Assembly: GCA_040004775.1 (NCBI GenBank)
Contig: JBDUAD010000001.1
Coordinates: forward strand, 34,752-98,751
Reading direction: 5' to 3'
DNA from: JALZBL01 sp040004775
GTDB taxonomy: Bacteria > Actinomycetota > Actinomycetes > Mycobacteriales > Jatrophihabitantaceae
DNA length: 64,000 bases
Within the stretch, counting starts at the first letter, position 1. Every line of letters begins with the position of its first letter. The notes beneath the pieces are model-generated. The model had not been told where the DNA came from. It saw only the letters and a program-made list of their open reading frames with translations, and made no database searches. This document shows positions 41,767-50,325 of this stretch, piece by piece. The position numbers and the translations under genes were made by a program.

Positions 41767-42717
41767 TCAGCGCCGAGCCAGCAGCGTGGCCAGGTCCGAG
41801 GCCGCTTCGGCGGCGGCCGAGTCGGCCACGGCCGCTACTCCACCCACGCCGAAGTAGGAGTGGTTGAGCGAGGGGTACTCCCGCGCGATCACGTCGACGT
41901 CGGCGGCGCGCAGATCCTCGGCGTAGAAGTTCCCCTCGGTGCGCAGCACGTCCAGCGTCGACGTGTGCACCACCGCCGGAGCTACGCCCGAAAAGCTCAC
42001 CGCCCGCCGTGGCGACACCCGCCAGTCACCGGCGTCGGCCTCGTCGACGTAGGTGGCCGCGAACGTGACCATGCCTTCCATCGTCAGTCCGAAGCGCTGG
42101 TGGCTGGTTCCGCGGGACATGTAGCCGGCGTTCACCTGCGGGTCGACGTAGCGACCGCTCACGTCGGTGACCGGATAGAACAGCACCTGGGCAGCCAGCG
42201 GCGCGCTCACATCGCGGCGGGCCAGGGCCACGGAGGCGGCCAGCTGCGCGCCTGAGCCGTCACCGGCTACCACCAGGTCCGGGCCGCCGCCGAAGTCGGA
42301 CAGCCGCCCGGCCACCGACTCGGTGGCCGCCGCGGCGTCGTCGAACGCTGCCGGGAACCGGTGTTCCGGCGCCAGGCGGTAGTCCACGGACACCACCACC
42401 GCGTCGGCGAGAACGGCGATGCGCCGGGCCTGGGCCAGGTGGGTGTCCAGGTCCCCCATCATCCAGCCGCCGCCGTGGAAGTACACGACCGTCGCGCGCG
42501 AGTTCCGGCGATCGGAGGCCGTCGGGCGCACGACCCGTATCCGGATCGGGCCGGCGGGCGTCGGCACCTCCTGGTCGGACTCCTCGACCGCCGAGAACCG
42601 CGGACCCAGGTCGGCCAGAGCCTCCGCACTCCGGGCTCTCGTCTGCGCGCGGGCCTCGTCCACGGTGACCGCCGCTGAGCCGGGGGCGATCCTGACCAGC
42701 AGCCCGGAGTCGGTCAC
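41767..42717 (-). CDS. Alpha/beta hydrolase, hormone-sensitive-lipase-type esterase
   Basis: 316 residues from a GTG start. HGGGWMMGD (oxyanion hole) near residue 85, the nucleophile elbow VVAGDGSGAQLA, DYRLAPEHRFPAA, and a late EYPSLNHSYFG with the catalytic His mark the HSL/group IV esterases. Hydrolyses short acyl esters; substrate unknown. A TACGAT box ends 6 bases before the GTG, suggesting leaderless translation. It stands upstream of menG on the same strand and 154 bases from the divergent glycosyltransferase gene. Confidence 0.9.
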   Translation of the reverse strand: MTDSGLLVRIAPGSAAVTVDEARAQTRARSAEALADLGPRFSAVEESDQEVPTPAGPIRIRVVRPTASDRRNSRATVVYFHGGGWMMGDLDTHLAQARRIAVLADAVVVSVDYRLAPEHRFPAAFDDAAAATESVAGRLSDFGGGPDLVVAGDGSGAQLAASVALARRDVSAPLAAQVLFYPVTDVSGRYVDPQVNAGYMSRGTSHQRFGLTMEGMVTFAATYVDEADAGDWRVSPRRAVSFSGVAPAVVHTSTLDVLRTEGNFYAEDLRAADVDVIAREYPSLNHSYFGVGGVAAVADSAAAEAASDLATLLARR

Positions 42718-42870
42718 CGCGGCATCGTAGCGAGGACCGTGCCGGGCGATTGGTACTGTCAAGCATCGGCTGAACCACAGCTCGAGGCAGTGTCGGCCGC
42801 AATCTGCAGCCGCCGGCGCATCGGCAGGCAGCCGGTCAAACCGTGATCGCCGGTCCTCTGATGCAGCATC

Positions 42871-44244
42871 GTGGGGGATCTTGATTTGAGTGACGCGAAC
42901 TTCGCTCTGCCTTACAACTCTGCTCTGCCTCACAAGGGACGCACCGTCCTATCGGGTCTGACCACCACCATCGCGTCCTCGCCCGCCGCCCGGACGGCGA
43001 CCGCTCCGAGCGTGGGCCGCAATCAGCCGGACCTGGCCGCGCCGGATCTCGTGGTGCTGTCACACCTGCGCTGGACCGGTGCGTGGCAGCGCCCGCACCA
43101 CCTGGTTTCCCGGCTGGCCGCCGCCCGAGCGGCCTCCGGCGCCCGGACTTTCTTCGTCGAAGAGCCGCTCCGGTCCGACGTAGCCGCCCTCGAGGTGCGC
43201 CACGAACGACACGGTGACGTGACGCGCGTGTGGCTGGCGGTGCCGACGCCACTCGCCGACCCGCCAGACCTCGGCTTCGATTCCCAGGTGTCCGGTGACT
43301 ACGGCGACCTACTGGCCCGGGACCTGTACGACCAGCGGCGTCCCGCCGCACCAGACGTCTGGGTCTATACGCCCATGGCGCTCGATCTGGCTCACGCGCT
43401 GGCCGGCGGGCGGCTTGTGTACGACGTCATGGACGACCTTTCGTCGTTCCGCAACGCTCCTGCCGGACTACTCCTGGGGCAACGACGGCTCCTGCGTGAA
43501 GCCGACGTCGTCTTCACCGGCGGCCCGTCCCTGCACCGCTCGATCGTCGAGCAGCGTCGCGGGGCCGTTCACCTCTTCCGCAGCGGGGTGGAGGGCGGCC
43601 ACTTCGCCGCTGCCCGCCGGCTACGGAGGCCGCACGCGCGCAAGGTGGCCGGCTTCGTCGGCGTGATCGACGAGCGGCTGAATCTGGACTTGGTGGCCGG
43701 CTTGGCCGCGGCGCTCCCGGACTGGACCGTGCGGCTGGTGGGTCCGGTCACCAAGATCGATCCGGCCGACCTGCCGCAGGCGCCGAACCTGGAGTACCCG
43801 GGGCTGGCAGCCTACGGTGACTTGCCAAAGGTGATGGCCGGCTTCGACGTCGCGCTCATGCCGTTCGCGCTCAACGCCGCCACCCGCTCCATCAGCCCGA
43901 CCAAGACGCTGGAGTATCTGGCCGCCGGCTTGCCGGTGGTCTCCACCCGGGTACCCGACGTCGTGGCCGACTATGCGAAGGTGGTTCACCTGGCCGACGA
44001 CGCCGGCACCTTCGCCGCAGCCTGCCGCGAGGTCGTCACCCATCGGGCGGGTGCGCGTGACGAACAGGCTCGCCCGTTTCAGGATCGCCAGGAGTGGAAC
44101 TACATCGCCAGCCAAATGGCCCGCTGGCTCGACCACCACACCCTCACCGATGCCGCCGGTTCGACCATGTCCGCTCGAGGTGCCTCCGTGGGTGCGGGCG
44201 CGGTTGCCGGCGCGGTCGAGCAGGTCGACGAGGTGACGGCGTGA
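42871..44244 (+). CDS. Glycosyltransferase, GT4-like, likely acting with Glf
   Basis: 457 residues from a GTG at 42871; a GTG at 43012 would remove a non-conserved leader. N-terminal LVVLSHLRWTGAWQRPHHLV, YDVMDDLSSF and a C-terminal donor domain with GVIDERLNLDLV, NLEYPGLAAYGDLP, and SPTKTLEYLAAGLPVVST (EX7E-like site). The stop overlaps the glf start as GTGA, so a galactofuranosyl- or related transferase in cell-wall glycan synthesis is inferred. Confidence 0.85.
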   Translation: MGDLDLSDANFALPYNSALPHKGRTVLSGLTTTIASSPAARTATAPSVGRNQPDLAAPDLVVLSHLRWTGAWQRPHHLVSRLAAARAASGARTFFVEEPLRSDVAALEVRHERHGDVTRVWLAVPTPLADPPDLGFDSQVSGDYGDLLARDLYDQRRPAAPDVWVYTPMALDLAHALAGGRLVYDVMDDLSSFRNAPAGLLLGQRRLLREADVVFTGGPSLHRSIVEQRRGAVHLFRSGVEGGHFAAARRLRRPHARKVAGFVGVIDERLNLDLVAGLAAALPDWTVRLVGPVTKIDPADLPQAPNLEYPGLAAYGDLPKVMAGFDVALMPFALNAATRSISPTKTLEYLAAGLPVVSTRVPDVVADYAKVVHLADDAGTFAAACREVVTHRAGARDEQARPFQDRQEWNYIASQMARWLDHHTLTDAAGSTMSARGASVGAGAVAGAVEQVDEVTA

Positions 44245-45437
44245 CCGTCAGTGCGGACACGGCGGCAGTCGGCGACGGGAAGCTGGCGGTGAAGCTCAGG
44301 ACGGCCGACCTGGTCGTCGTCGGCTCCGGCTTCTTCGGGCTGACCGTCGCCGAACGCGTGGCCGCGGAGTTGGGTCGGCGGGTGGTCGTCCTCGACCGCC
44401 GCGACCACATCGGCGGCAACGCCTACTCCGAGACCGAGCCGGTGACCGGCATCGAGGTGCACCGCTACGGCGCGCATCTGTTCCACACGTCCAACGAGCG
44501 GGTGTGGCGCTACGTCAACCAGTTCACTGGGTTCACCGACTACCAGCACCGGGTCTTCTCGGTGACCAAGGACCGGGTCTATCCCCTGCCGATCAATCTG
44601 GCCACGATCTGCGAGTACTTCGGGCGCCACCTCAGCCCGGCCGACGCCCGGGCGCTGGTGCGCGAGCAGGCCGGCTCGGTCGTCGGCCGGACACCGGACA
44701 ACCTCGAGGACAAGGCCATCGCACTGATCGGGCGTCCGCTCTATGAAGCGTTCGTGCGCGGCTACACCGAGAAACAATGGCAGACCGACCCGCGCGACCT
44801 GCCGGCCGAGGTCATCGACCGGCTGCCGGTGCGCTACACCTTCGACAATCGCTACTTCAACGACCGCTACGAAGGCCTGCCGGTCGACGGCTACACCGCC
44901 TGGCTGCAGCGCATGGCCGACCATCCCAACATCAGCGTGCGTCTCAATGTCGACTACTTCGACGTGCGGGCGCACGTACCGGCGGGCACGCCGGTGGTCT
45001 ACACCGGCCCGTTGGACCGTTACTTCGACTACGCCGAAGGACGCCTCGGCTGGCGCACGTTGGACTTCGAGCAGGAGGTGCTCGGCGTCGGCGACTTCCA
45101 GGGGACGTCGGTGATGAACTACGCCGACGCCGACGTGCCGTGGACGCGCATCCACGAGTTCCGCCACTTCCACCCCGAGCGGCGCTACCCCGAGGACCGC
45201 ACCGTGATCGTGCGGGAGTACTCCCGCCGAGCCCAGCACGACGACGAGCCCTACTACCCGGTCAACGCCACCGAGGACCGGGCGCGACTGGAGCGCTATC
45301 GCGCACGGGCGGCGGCCGAGCCCGACGTCTACTTCGGCGGTCGGTTGGGCACCTACAGGTACCTCGACATGCACATGGCCATTGCGTCGGCGCTGACGCT
45401 GGTGGACAACGACCTCGGTCCCCGGCTGACCGGCTGA
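44241..45437 (+). CDS. glf: UDP-galactopyranose mutase
   Basis: 398 residues. Flavoenzyme converting UDP-galactopyranose to UDP-galactofuranose. FAD loop VVVGSGFFGLTVAERVA, RRDHIGGNAYSE, YGAHLFHTSNERVW, YTEKQWQTDPRDLP and RYTFDNRYFNDRYEGLPVDG with conserved substrate Tyr/Arg residues. GTG at 44241 overlaps the previous stop (GTGA). Presence of glf predicts galactofuranose in the cell envelope. A hairpin terminator follows. Confidence 0.96.
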   Translation: MTVSADTAAVGDGKLAVKLRTADLVVVGSGFFGLTVAERVAAELGRRVVVLDRRDHIGGNAYSETEPVTGIEVHRYGAHLFHTSNERVWRYVNQFTGFTDYQHRVFSVTKDRVYPLPINLATICEYFGRHLSPADARALVREQAGSVVGRTPDNLEDKAIALIGRPLYEAFVRGYTEKQWQTDPRDLPAEVIDRLPVRYTFDNRYFNDRYEGLPVDGYTAWLQRMADHPNISVRLNVDYFDVRAHVPAGTPVVYTGPLDRYFDYAEGRLGWRTLDFEQEVLGVGDFQGTSVMNYADADVPWTRIHEFRHFHPERRYPEDRTVIVREYSRRAQHDDEPYYPVNATEDRARLERYRARAAAEPDVYFGGRLGTYRYLDMHMAIASALTLVDNDLGPRLTG

Positions 45438-45456
45438 CCAGCACCCTATCGACGCA

Positions 45457-45481
45457 CGGCCGCACCCGGGGGTGCGTGCCG
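45457..45481 (+). terminator. Hairpin after glf
   Basis: CGGCCGCACC-cggg-GGTGCGtGCCG, ten pairs with one bulged T, 20 bases past the glf stop. No T-run follows. Probable intrinsic terminator of the GT-glf operon. Confidence 0.55.
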
Positions 45482-45512
45482 CGGCCCGGACGGCGTCGGG
45501 CATCGTTGACGC

Positions 45513-45866
45513 ATGGCCCTCACCCGCTCCGATCTCCCGCCCGGAACCGTGCGCCGCGATGGCAAGTGGGCGGTGGGCAACAGCGACGGCGAGCTGTTCG
45601 CAGTGTCGCGCCGCTGTCGCCACCAGTTGGCCGACCTGAGCGACGGCTCGATCGACGCCGCCGGCTGCCTGGTGTGCCCGTGGCACCAGAGCCGCTACGA
45701 CGTGCGCACCGGCGCCATGGTCAGCGGACCGCGCGGCTTCCTGGGCTACCACGGGCCGACGCCCGGCTACACGTCCTTGGTCCGGGCGTACTCGCGGGTG
45801 CTGCGGCTACGCGTGGGCCGGGTGATCGAGGCGGCCGGGCGGCTCAGCGTGCACAAGGCTCGCTGA
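45513..45866 (+). CDS. Rieske 2Fe-2S domain protein
   Basis: 117 residues. The cluster ligands are clear: CRH at ~46-48 and, after 17 residues, CPWHQSRYD. The single-domain size matches small Rieske ferredoxins rather than cytochrome bc1 subunits (no membrane anchor). Probably carries electrons to an unknown oxygenase or reductase. The ATG at 45513 has no strong ribosome site. It stands alone, convergent with NDH-2. Confidence 0.88.
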   Translation: MALTRSDLPPGTVRRDGKWAVGNSDGELFAVSRRCRHQLADLSDGSIDAAGCLVCPWHQSRYDVRTGAMVSGPRGFLGYHGPTPGYTSLVRAYSRVLRLRVGRVIEAAGRLSVHKAR

Positions 45867-45927
45867 CCGACGATCTCGCTGACTCGAAAGCCCGTTGACG
45901 CCCGACCCGGCTGACCCAGCCAGGCCA

Positions 45928-47319
45928 TTACTCGGAGGCGACCGGTTGCGGTTCGCGTTCGCGGGCCGCTCGCGGCGCGGCACCGAGATGGCCGACGTCG
46001 AGCTGCTTGACCGCCTCCCGGGCCAGCACCTGCTGGTGAGTGCCCGCCCGCTGGGACCGACCGCGGCCGATGAAGCTCACCGCCCAGTGCAGCAGCGTGG
46101 TCACGCGGTTCTTGAAGCCGACCAGGTAGAAGAGGTGGACGAACAGCCACATCAGCCACGCGATGAATCCGAACAGGCGCACCGGACCGATGCTGGCCAC
46201 CGCGCGGAAGCGGGAGATGGTGGCCATGTTGCCCTTGTCGAAGTAAAGGAACTCCGGCTTGGTCGCCCGGCCGGCCAGGCGCTTCTTGATCGTCTTGGTG
46301 GCGAACCGCGCGCCCTGGATGGCCACCTGGGCCACGCCCGGGTAGTCCTTGAGCGTCGTCATGTCGCCGATCACGAACACCTCGGGGTGGCCCGGCAGCG
46401 TCAGGTCGGGCGAGATCTTGATGCGACCGCCGCGATCGAGTTCGGCCCCGGACTGCGCGGCGAGCTGCTTGGTAAGCGACGACGCGCGCACGCCGGCCGC
46501 CCACACCGTGGTCCGAGCCGAGATCCGGTCTGGGCGGCCCTGGTCGTCGACCACGTCGATGCCGCGCTCGTCGACGCCGACGACCTTCTCGTTCAGCCAG
46601 ACCTCGATGCCGAGCTTGCGCAGCTCCTTGGCCGTCTTGGCCGCCAGCGGGTTGCCGAAGCTGCCCAGCACCGAGCCGGCCGCATCGAGCAGGACGATGC
46701 GGGCCTCGGCCGGGTCGATCGCGCGGTAGTTGTGTCGCAGCGTGCGGTGAGCAAGCTCGGCGATCTGCCCGGCCATCTCGACGCCGGTCGGACCGGCGCC
46801 GACCACGACGAAGGTCATCCACTCCTCGCGGACCGCGGGGTCGGGCTCCAGTTCGGCGTACTCGAAGGAGTTGAAGATCCGGGCGCGGATCTCCAGGGCG
46901 TCGTCGATGCTCTTGAGCCCGGGAGCGTCGAGGGAGTACTCGTCGTGGCCGAAGTAGGACGTTGACGATCCGGCCGACACGATGAGGCTGTCATAGCGGG
47001 TCACCGTCTCCACCCCGAGCGCGGTCGAGTGCACGGTCTTGGCCTCGAGGTCGATCTGGTCCACGTAGCCGAGCAGGACTCGCGCGTTCTTCTGCCGACG
47101 CAGGATCTCGCGAGTGGCCGGGGCGATCTCGCCCTCGCTGAGGATGCCGGTGGCGACCTGGTAGAGCAGCGGTTGGAAGAGGTGGTGTGCAGTGCGGCTG
47201 ATCACCGTCACGTCGACCGGCGCGTTCTTCAGCGCCCTCGCCGCGCTCAACCCGCCGAATCCGGAGCCGATGACAACGACCTGGTGCCGGTGACTCATCG
47301 CCGGCTCGACAATGACCAT
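45928..47319 (-). CDS. ndh: Type II NADH dehydrogenase (NDH-2)
   Basis: 463 residues. Single-subunit NADH:menaquinone oxidoreductase. FAD loop VVVIGSGFGGLSAARALK, TAHHLFQPLLYQVATG, second dinucleotide loop FVVVGAGPTGVEMAGQIAEL, VFVIGDM and a C-terminal hydrophobic pair (LFGFIAWLMWLFVHLFYLVG split: FIAWLMWLFVHLFYLV) for membrane attachment. The ATG at 47319 lies 6 bases after a TAAAAT box, so it is leaderless; an ATG at 47298 is an alternative. CCTAA-TT-TTAGG palindrome overlaps the box. Confidence 0.94.
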   Translation of the reverse strand: MVIVEPAMSHRHQVVVIGSGFGGLSAARALKNAPVDVTVISRTAHHLFQPLLYQVATGILSEGEIAPATREILRRQKNARVLLGYVDQIDLEAKTVHSTALGVETVTRYDSLIVSAGSSTSYFGHDEYSLDAPGLKSIDDALEIRARIFNSFEYAELEPDPAVREEWMTFVVVGAGPTGVEMAGQIAELAHRTLRHNYRAIDPAEARIVLLDAAGSVLGSFGNPLAAKTAKELRKLGIEVWLNEKVVGVDERGIDVVDDQGRPDRISARTTVWAAGVRASSLTKQLAAQSGAELDRGGRIKISPDLTLPGHPEVFVIGDMTTLKDYPGVAQVAIQGARFATKTIKKRLAGRATKPEFLYFDKGNMATISRFRAVASIGPVRLFGFIAWLMWLFVHLFYLVGFKNRVTTLLHWAVSFIGRGRSQRAGTHQQVLAREAVKQLDVGHLGAAPRAAREREPQPVASE

Positions 47320-47321
47320 GC

Positions 47322-47333
47322 CCTAATTTTAGG
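47322..47333. promoter_or_regulatory. Palindrome over the ndh -10 box
   Basis: CCTAATTTTAGG, perfect 5-bp arms with a TT centre, covers the TAAAAT box of the ndh promoter. It may be an operator; the regulator is unknown. Confidence 0.4.
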
Positions 47334-47400
47334 CGGCCGCTGACCGCTTGGACCAGGTGGGCGGGGTGACCTCCGTCGCCTCCCCGATAGCCTCGCCGCC

Positions 47401-48159
47401 GTGACCGCCGCGGATCTGCAGCTGGCCGGTGAGCTCGTCCGGGCGGCCGGCGAACTGGCCGCGACAATGCGCCGCGACGGCGTGACCGTCACCCGCAAGA
47501 CGTCGATCAGCGACATCGTCACCCCGGCCGACACCGCGGCCGAGGAACTCGTCGTGGCCCGCCTGGTCGCCGAGCGACCCGAAGACGGCATCGTCGCGGA
47601 GGAAGGGGCTCGTCGGCCCGGGCGCCGGACCTGGTTCGTCGACCCGGTCGACGGCACCTACAACTACGTCAGCGGCCTGGCCACATGGTGTGCCGCGGTC
47701 GCCCTGGTCGACGGCGAGACGCTGGAGCTGGGAGCGGTGTTCGAACCGTCGTCGGGCGAGCTGTTCACCGGCGGCCCCGACGCCCGCACGACGGTCAACG
47801 GCGTTCCGGTGCCGCCGCTGGCCCGGCGGCGGCTGGCCGAGGTGTCGGTGGCCACGTACCTGCACCCGTCGTCCTCGCTGTCGAACGCGGCGGTGCGCGA
47901 ACCGATGATTGACGTGCTGCGCCCGGCAGCATCGGTACGCATGCTCGGCAGCGGATCGATGGAACTGGCCGCGGTGGCCGCGGGCCGGATCGGCGTGTAC
48001 GTCCAGACCGACTGCCTGCCTTGGGACTGGCTGCCCGGGCGGGCGCTGGTGGAGGGCGCGGGCGGGCGGACCGAGGTGGTCGAGCGTGGTGGCCACCGCT
48101 GGCACATCGCCGGCAACGCGACCGCGGTCGCCGACGTCCTGTCCATCCTGGACCCGTGA
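47401..48159 (+). CDS. Inositol monophosphatase-family phosphatase
   Basis: 252 residues. Metal-site motifs: ISDIVTPADTAAEEL, GIVAEEG, WFVDPVDGTYNYV and the late PWDWLPGRALVEGAGG. The family removes phosphate from inositol, histidinol or other small phosphates; histidinol-phosphatase (HisN) is possible but cannot be told by eye. GTG start, with TAGCCT ending 7 bases upstream (leaderless type). Divergent from ndh. Confidence 0.9.
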   Translation: MTAADLQLAGELVRAAGELAATMRRDGVTVTRKTSISDIVTPADTAAEELVVARLVAERPEDGIVAEEGARRPGRRTWFVDPVDGTYNYVSGLATWCAAVALVDGETLELGAVFEPSSGELFTGGPDARTTVNGVPVPPLARRRLAEVSVATYLHPSSSLSNAAVREPMIDVLRPAASVRMLGSGSMELAAVAAGRIGVYVQTDCLPWDWLPGRALVEGAGGRTEVVERGGHRWHIAGNATAVADVLSILDP

Positions 48160-48199
48160 GCCTGTGTCCCTCCTCGACGCGTCAGTCAGCGCCGGACGC

Positions 48200-48823
48200 T
48201 CACCTGCGGTGCCGCCCGTACACGACGACGCCGGTCACCGGAATCAGGAGGAAGAGCAGCCAACTGCTGTCCCACACGCCGTTGAGCGCGAAGAACAGGA
48301 TCAGGGCGACGAAGGGTGACACCGCCACCGCCACCTCACCGACACGTCCGCCGAGCGGGACTCCCCGGCCGGCCCGTCCGTGCCGGTCGACGAGAGCTGG
48401 ATCGGGCCCAATTGGTAGCGGCGGAGCACCGGGCGGCGGCATTCGGCTCGTACCCGCACCGGCCGGTGACCCAGGTCCGGCCGCACCGCTCGACCAGCCG
48501 TAGGCCGCGGTCTCGTGCCGCCGGGTCGGCGTCGATGCCGGGAGGACCGGGCCGCCGCTGAGGAAAGCCGGATGGGGGGCGGGCAGATCCGTGAACAGCG
48601 GCGTGATGTCCTCGACCGTGCGGGCCACAGCCGCTCGACCGACCCGCTCGCCGTACTCCCCGGCGTTCAGCCGGCCGGCCTCCAGGTGCGCGTCGAGGGC
48701 GGTGATGACCTGCTCCCGCTCGGCGTAACCGATGCGGTAGCTCGGCGGTCCGGGCGACGGGCCGGATGGGCCCACCGGGCCCTGGCCAGCGGTATCGCGG
48801 GGGCCGTCCACGCCGGCCATCAT
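48200..48823 (-). CDS. DUF1707 domain membrane protein
   Basis: 207 residues from the first of two ATG codons (48823 and 48820). After a Pro/Gly-rich start comes the DUF1707 segment SYRIGYAEREQVITALDAHL with GRLNAGEYGERVGRAAVART, then a Pro-rich linker and two membrane helices at the C-terminus (SPFVALILFFALNGVW, LLFLLIPVTGVVVYG). The DUF1707 region is a small actinobacterial helical domain of unknown function. Confidence 0.85.
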   Translation of the reverse strand: MMAGVDGPRDTAGQGPVGPSGPSPGPPSYRIGYAEREQVITALDAHLEAGRLNAGEYGERVGRAAVARTVEDITPLFTDLPAPHPAFLSGGPVLPASTPTRRHETAAYGWSSGAAGPGSPAGAGTSRMPPPGAPPLPIGPDPALVDRHGRAGRGVPLGGRVGEVAVAVSPFVALILFFALNGVWDSSWLLFLLIPVTGVVVYGRHRR

Positions 48824-48924
48824 CGCGCATCGAGCCGCCTCCGGAAGCGCCACTACGCAGGCACCGGCGCACACGGCAGGGACAGGCCGCCCGTTCCGCC
48901 GCATCCACGGATGAGCACCGACCC

Positions 48925-50173
48925 ATGAGTGCCGACCTGGCCGCCGGGCTGGCCACGGCGCTCTTGGCCGGGCCGTGGGAGCCGGCGCCGATGCAACGCC
49001 GCTGCCGAGAGGCGGTCGGGCGGGAACGGACGCCGCGCTGGCTGCGGCAGCTCGTGGTCGAGGTACTCGGCTACCACCACTACCCGCCGCGCGACGCTCT
49101 GCGTGAGCTGGCCGCGCTGTTGCCGCGGTTTACCCGGCGTGGGGAGTCCGGGCGGATCAGCCGGCAACGCCTGCGGGTGCGCTCCTGGACGCCGGCCCCG
49201 AGCGCCATGGGCACCGTTCCGCCCGCGCCGGGCTGGCCGGTCACCCCGCTCGACGACCTCTTCGCCCTGGCCCGCCTGCTCGACGTCGACGCCGGTGAGC
49301 TGGCCTGGTTGGCCGACGTGCGCGGCATGGAGCGCGATGCGGCATTCCCCTGTGCCACTACCGGCTGAGCGCGCGCACCAAGCGGGGTGGCGGCCTGCGG
49401 GTCCTCGAGGTTCCCAAGCCGCGACTGCGCGAGGCCCAGCGCCGCCTGCTGCGCCACGTCGTCGCGCCGATCCCCACGCACGCCGCGGCCCACGGTGCGG
49501 TACCCGCCCACAGCGTGGCCACCGCCCTCGCGCCGCACACGGGTAACGGGGCATTGCTGTGCCTGGACCTGGCCCGGTTCTTCGCCTCGGTGGAGGCGGG
49601 CCGGATCTGGGGCGTGCTGCGTACGGCCGGCTATCCCGAGGCGGTGGCCCACACGATCACCGGGCTGGTCACCACCAGCGTCAGCCGGGCGGCGTGGGCC
49701 GCGCTGCCGGCACCGGCGACGTCGACGGCGGCGGAGCACCACGCGCTGGGGCGCGCGCTGGCCATGGCCCACCTGCCGCAGGGGGCGCCCACGTCACCCG
49801 GGTTGGGCAATCTGGTCACGTATCGCCTCGACGTGCGGCTGGCCGGCCTCGCCACGGGTGCCGGAGATCGTGGCCGAGGAGGGCTTCGCCGTCGCCGCGG
49901 CCAAGACAGTGGTCCTCTCCCCTGCCGGACGTCAGCAGGTGCTCGGCGCGGTGGTCAACCAACGCCCAACCCTGGCCCGCCCGGCCTACGACGCGCTGCG
50001 GGCCACGTTGCACAACTGACAGGTGCACGGACCGGCCGGGCAGGCCCGCGAGCAGTCGCTGGAGGAGTTCCGGGCCGCCCCTCACCGCCCGGGTGGCCGA
50101 GGTCAACGGGCTGGATCCCCACCGCGGCGGTCGGCTGCGGGCTCAACTGCGGTCCATCGACTGGAGCGGGTGA
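48925..50173 (+). pseudogene. Decayed retron-type reverse transcriptase
   Basis: A reverse transcriptase assembled from three frames. N-terminal part 48925-49368 ends LAWLADVRGMERDAA. A -1 shift in the C-run at 49347-49350 is needed to enter CHYRLSARTKRGGGLRVLEV. Motif A is LCLDLARFFASV; motif B is HLPQGAPTSPGLGNLV. The YADD catalytic segment is then absent: sequence jumps at about 49856 into another frame, VPEIVAEEGFAVAAAKTVV. A TGA interrupts at 50017, and a further shift leads to LTARVAEVNGLDPHRGGRLR, ending at 50173. Non-functional. No msd/msr-like partner RNA could be assigned. Confidence 0.8.
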
Positions 50174-50325
50174 GCCGCTCTTCGCACCGGATCACTCTCC
50201 CGCCGATGATGTAGACCCGCGATGGAATGATGCGCGGGCGGGCGCGGTTGGTGGCCCCACCGCAGTCGAGTCCCAAGCCAGTCCAGCCATGGCCGGGCCG
50301 GCACACCGATCGACGGGAGCACGCC

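Noticed and set aside
44100..45752. Long minus-strand open frame of about 550 codons over glf
   Set aside because: Antisense shadow of a clear glf gene in GC-rich DNA; the translation has no domain or start context.
49345..49353. TTCCCC run in the reverse transcriptase as a programmed -1 site
   Set aside because: The same gene has a deletion of YADD, a stop and another shift, so decay explains it better.
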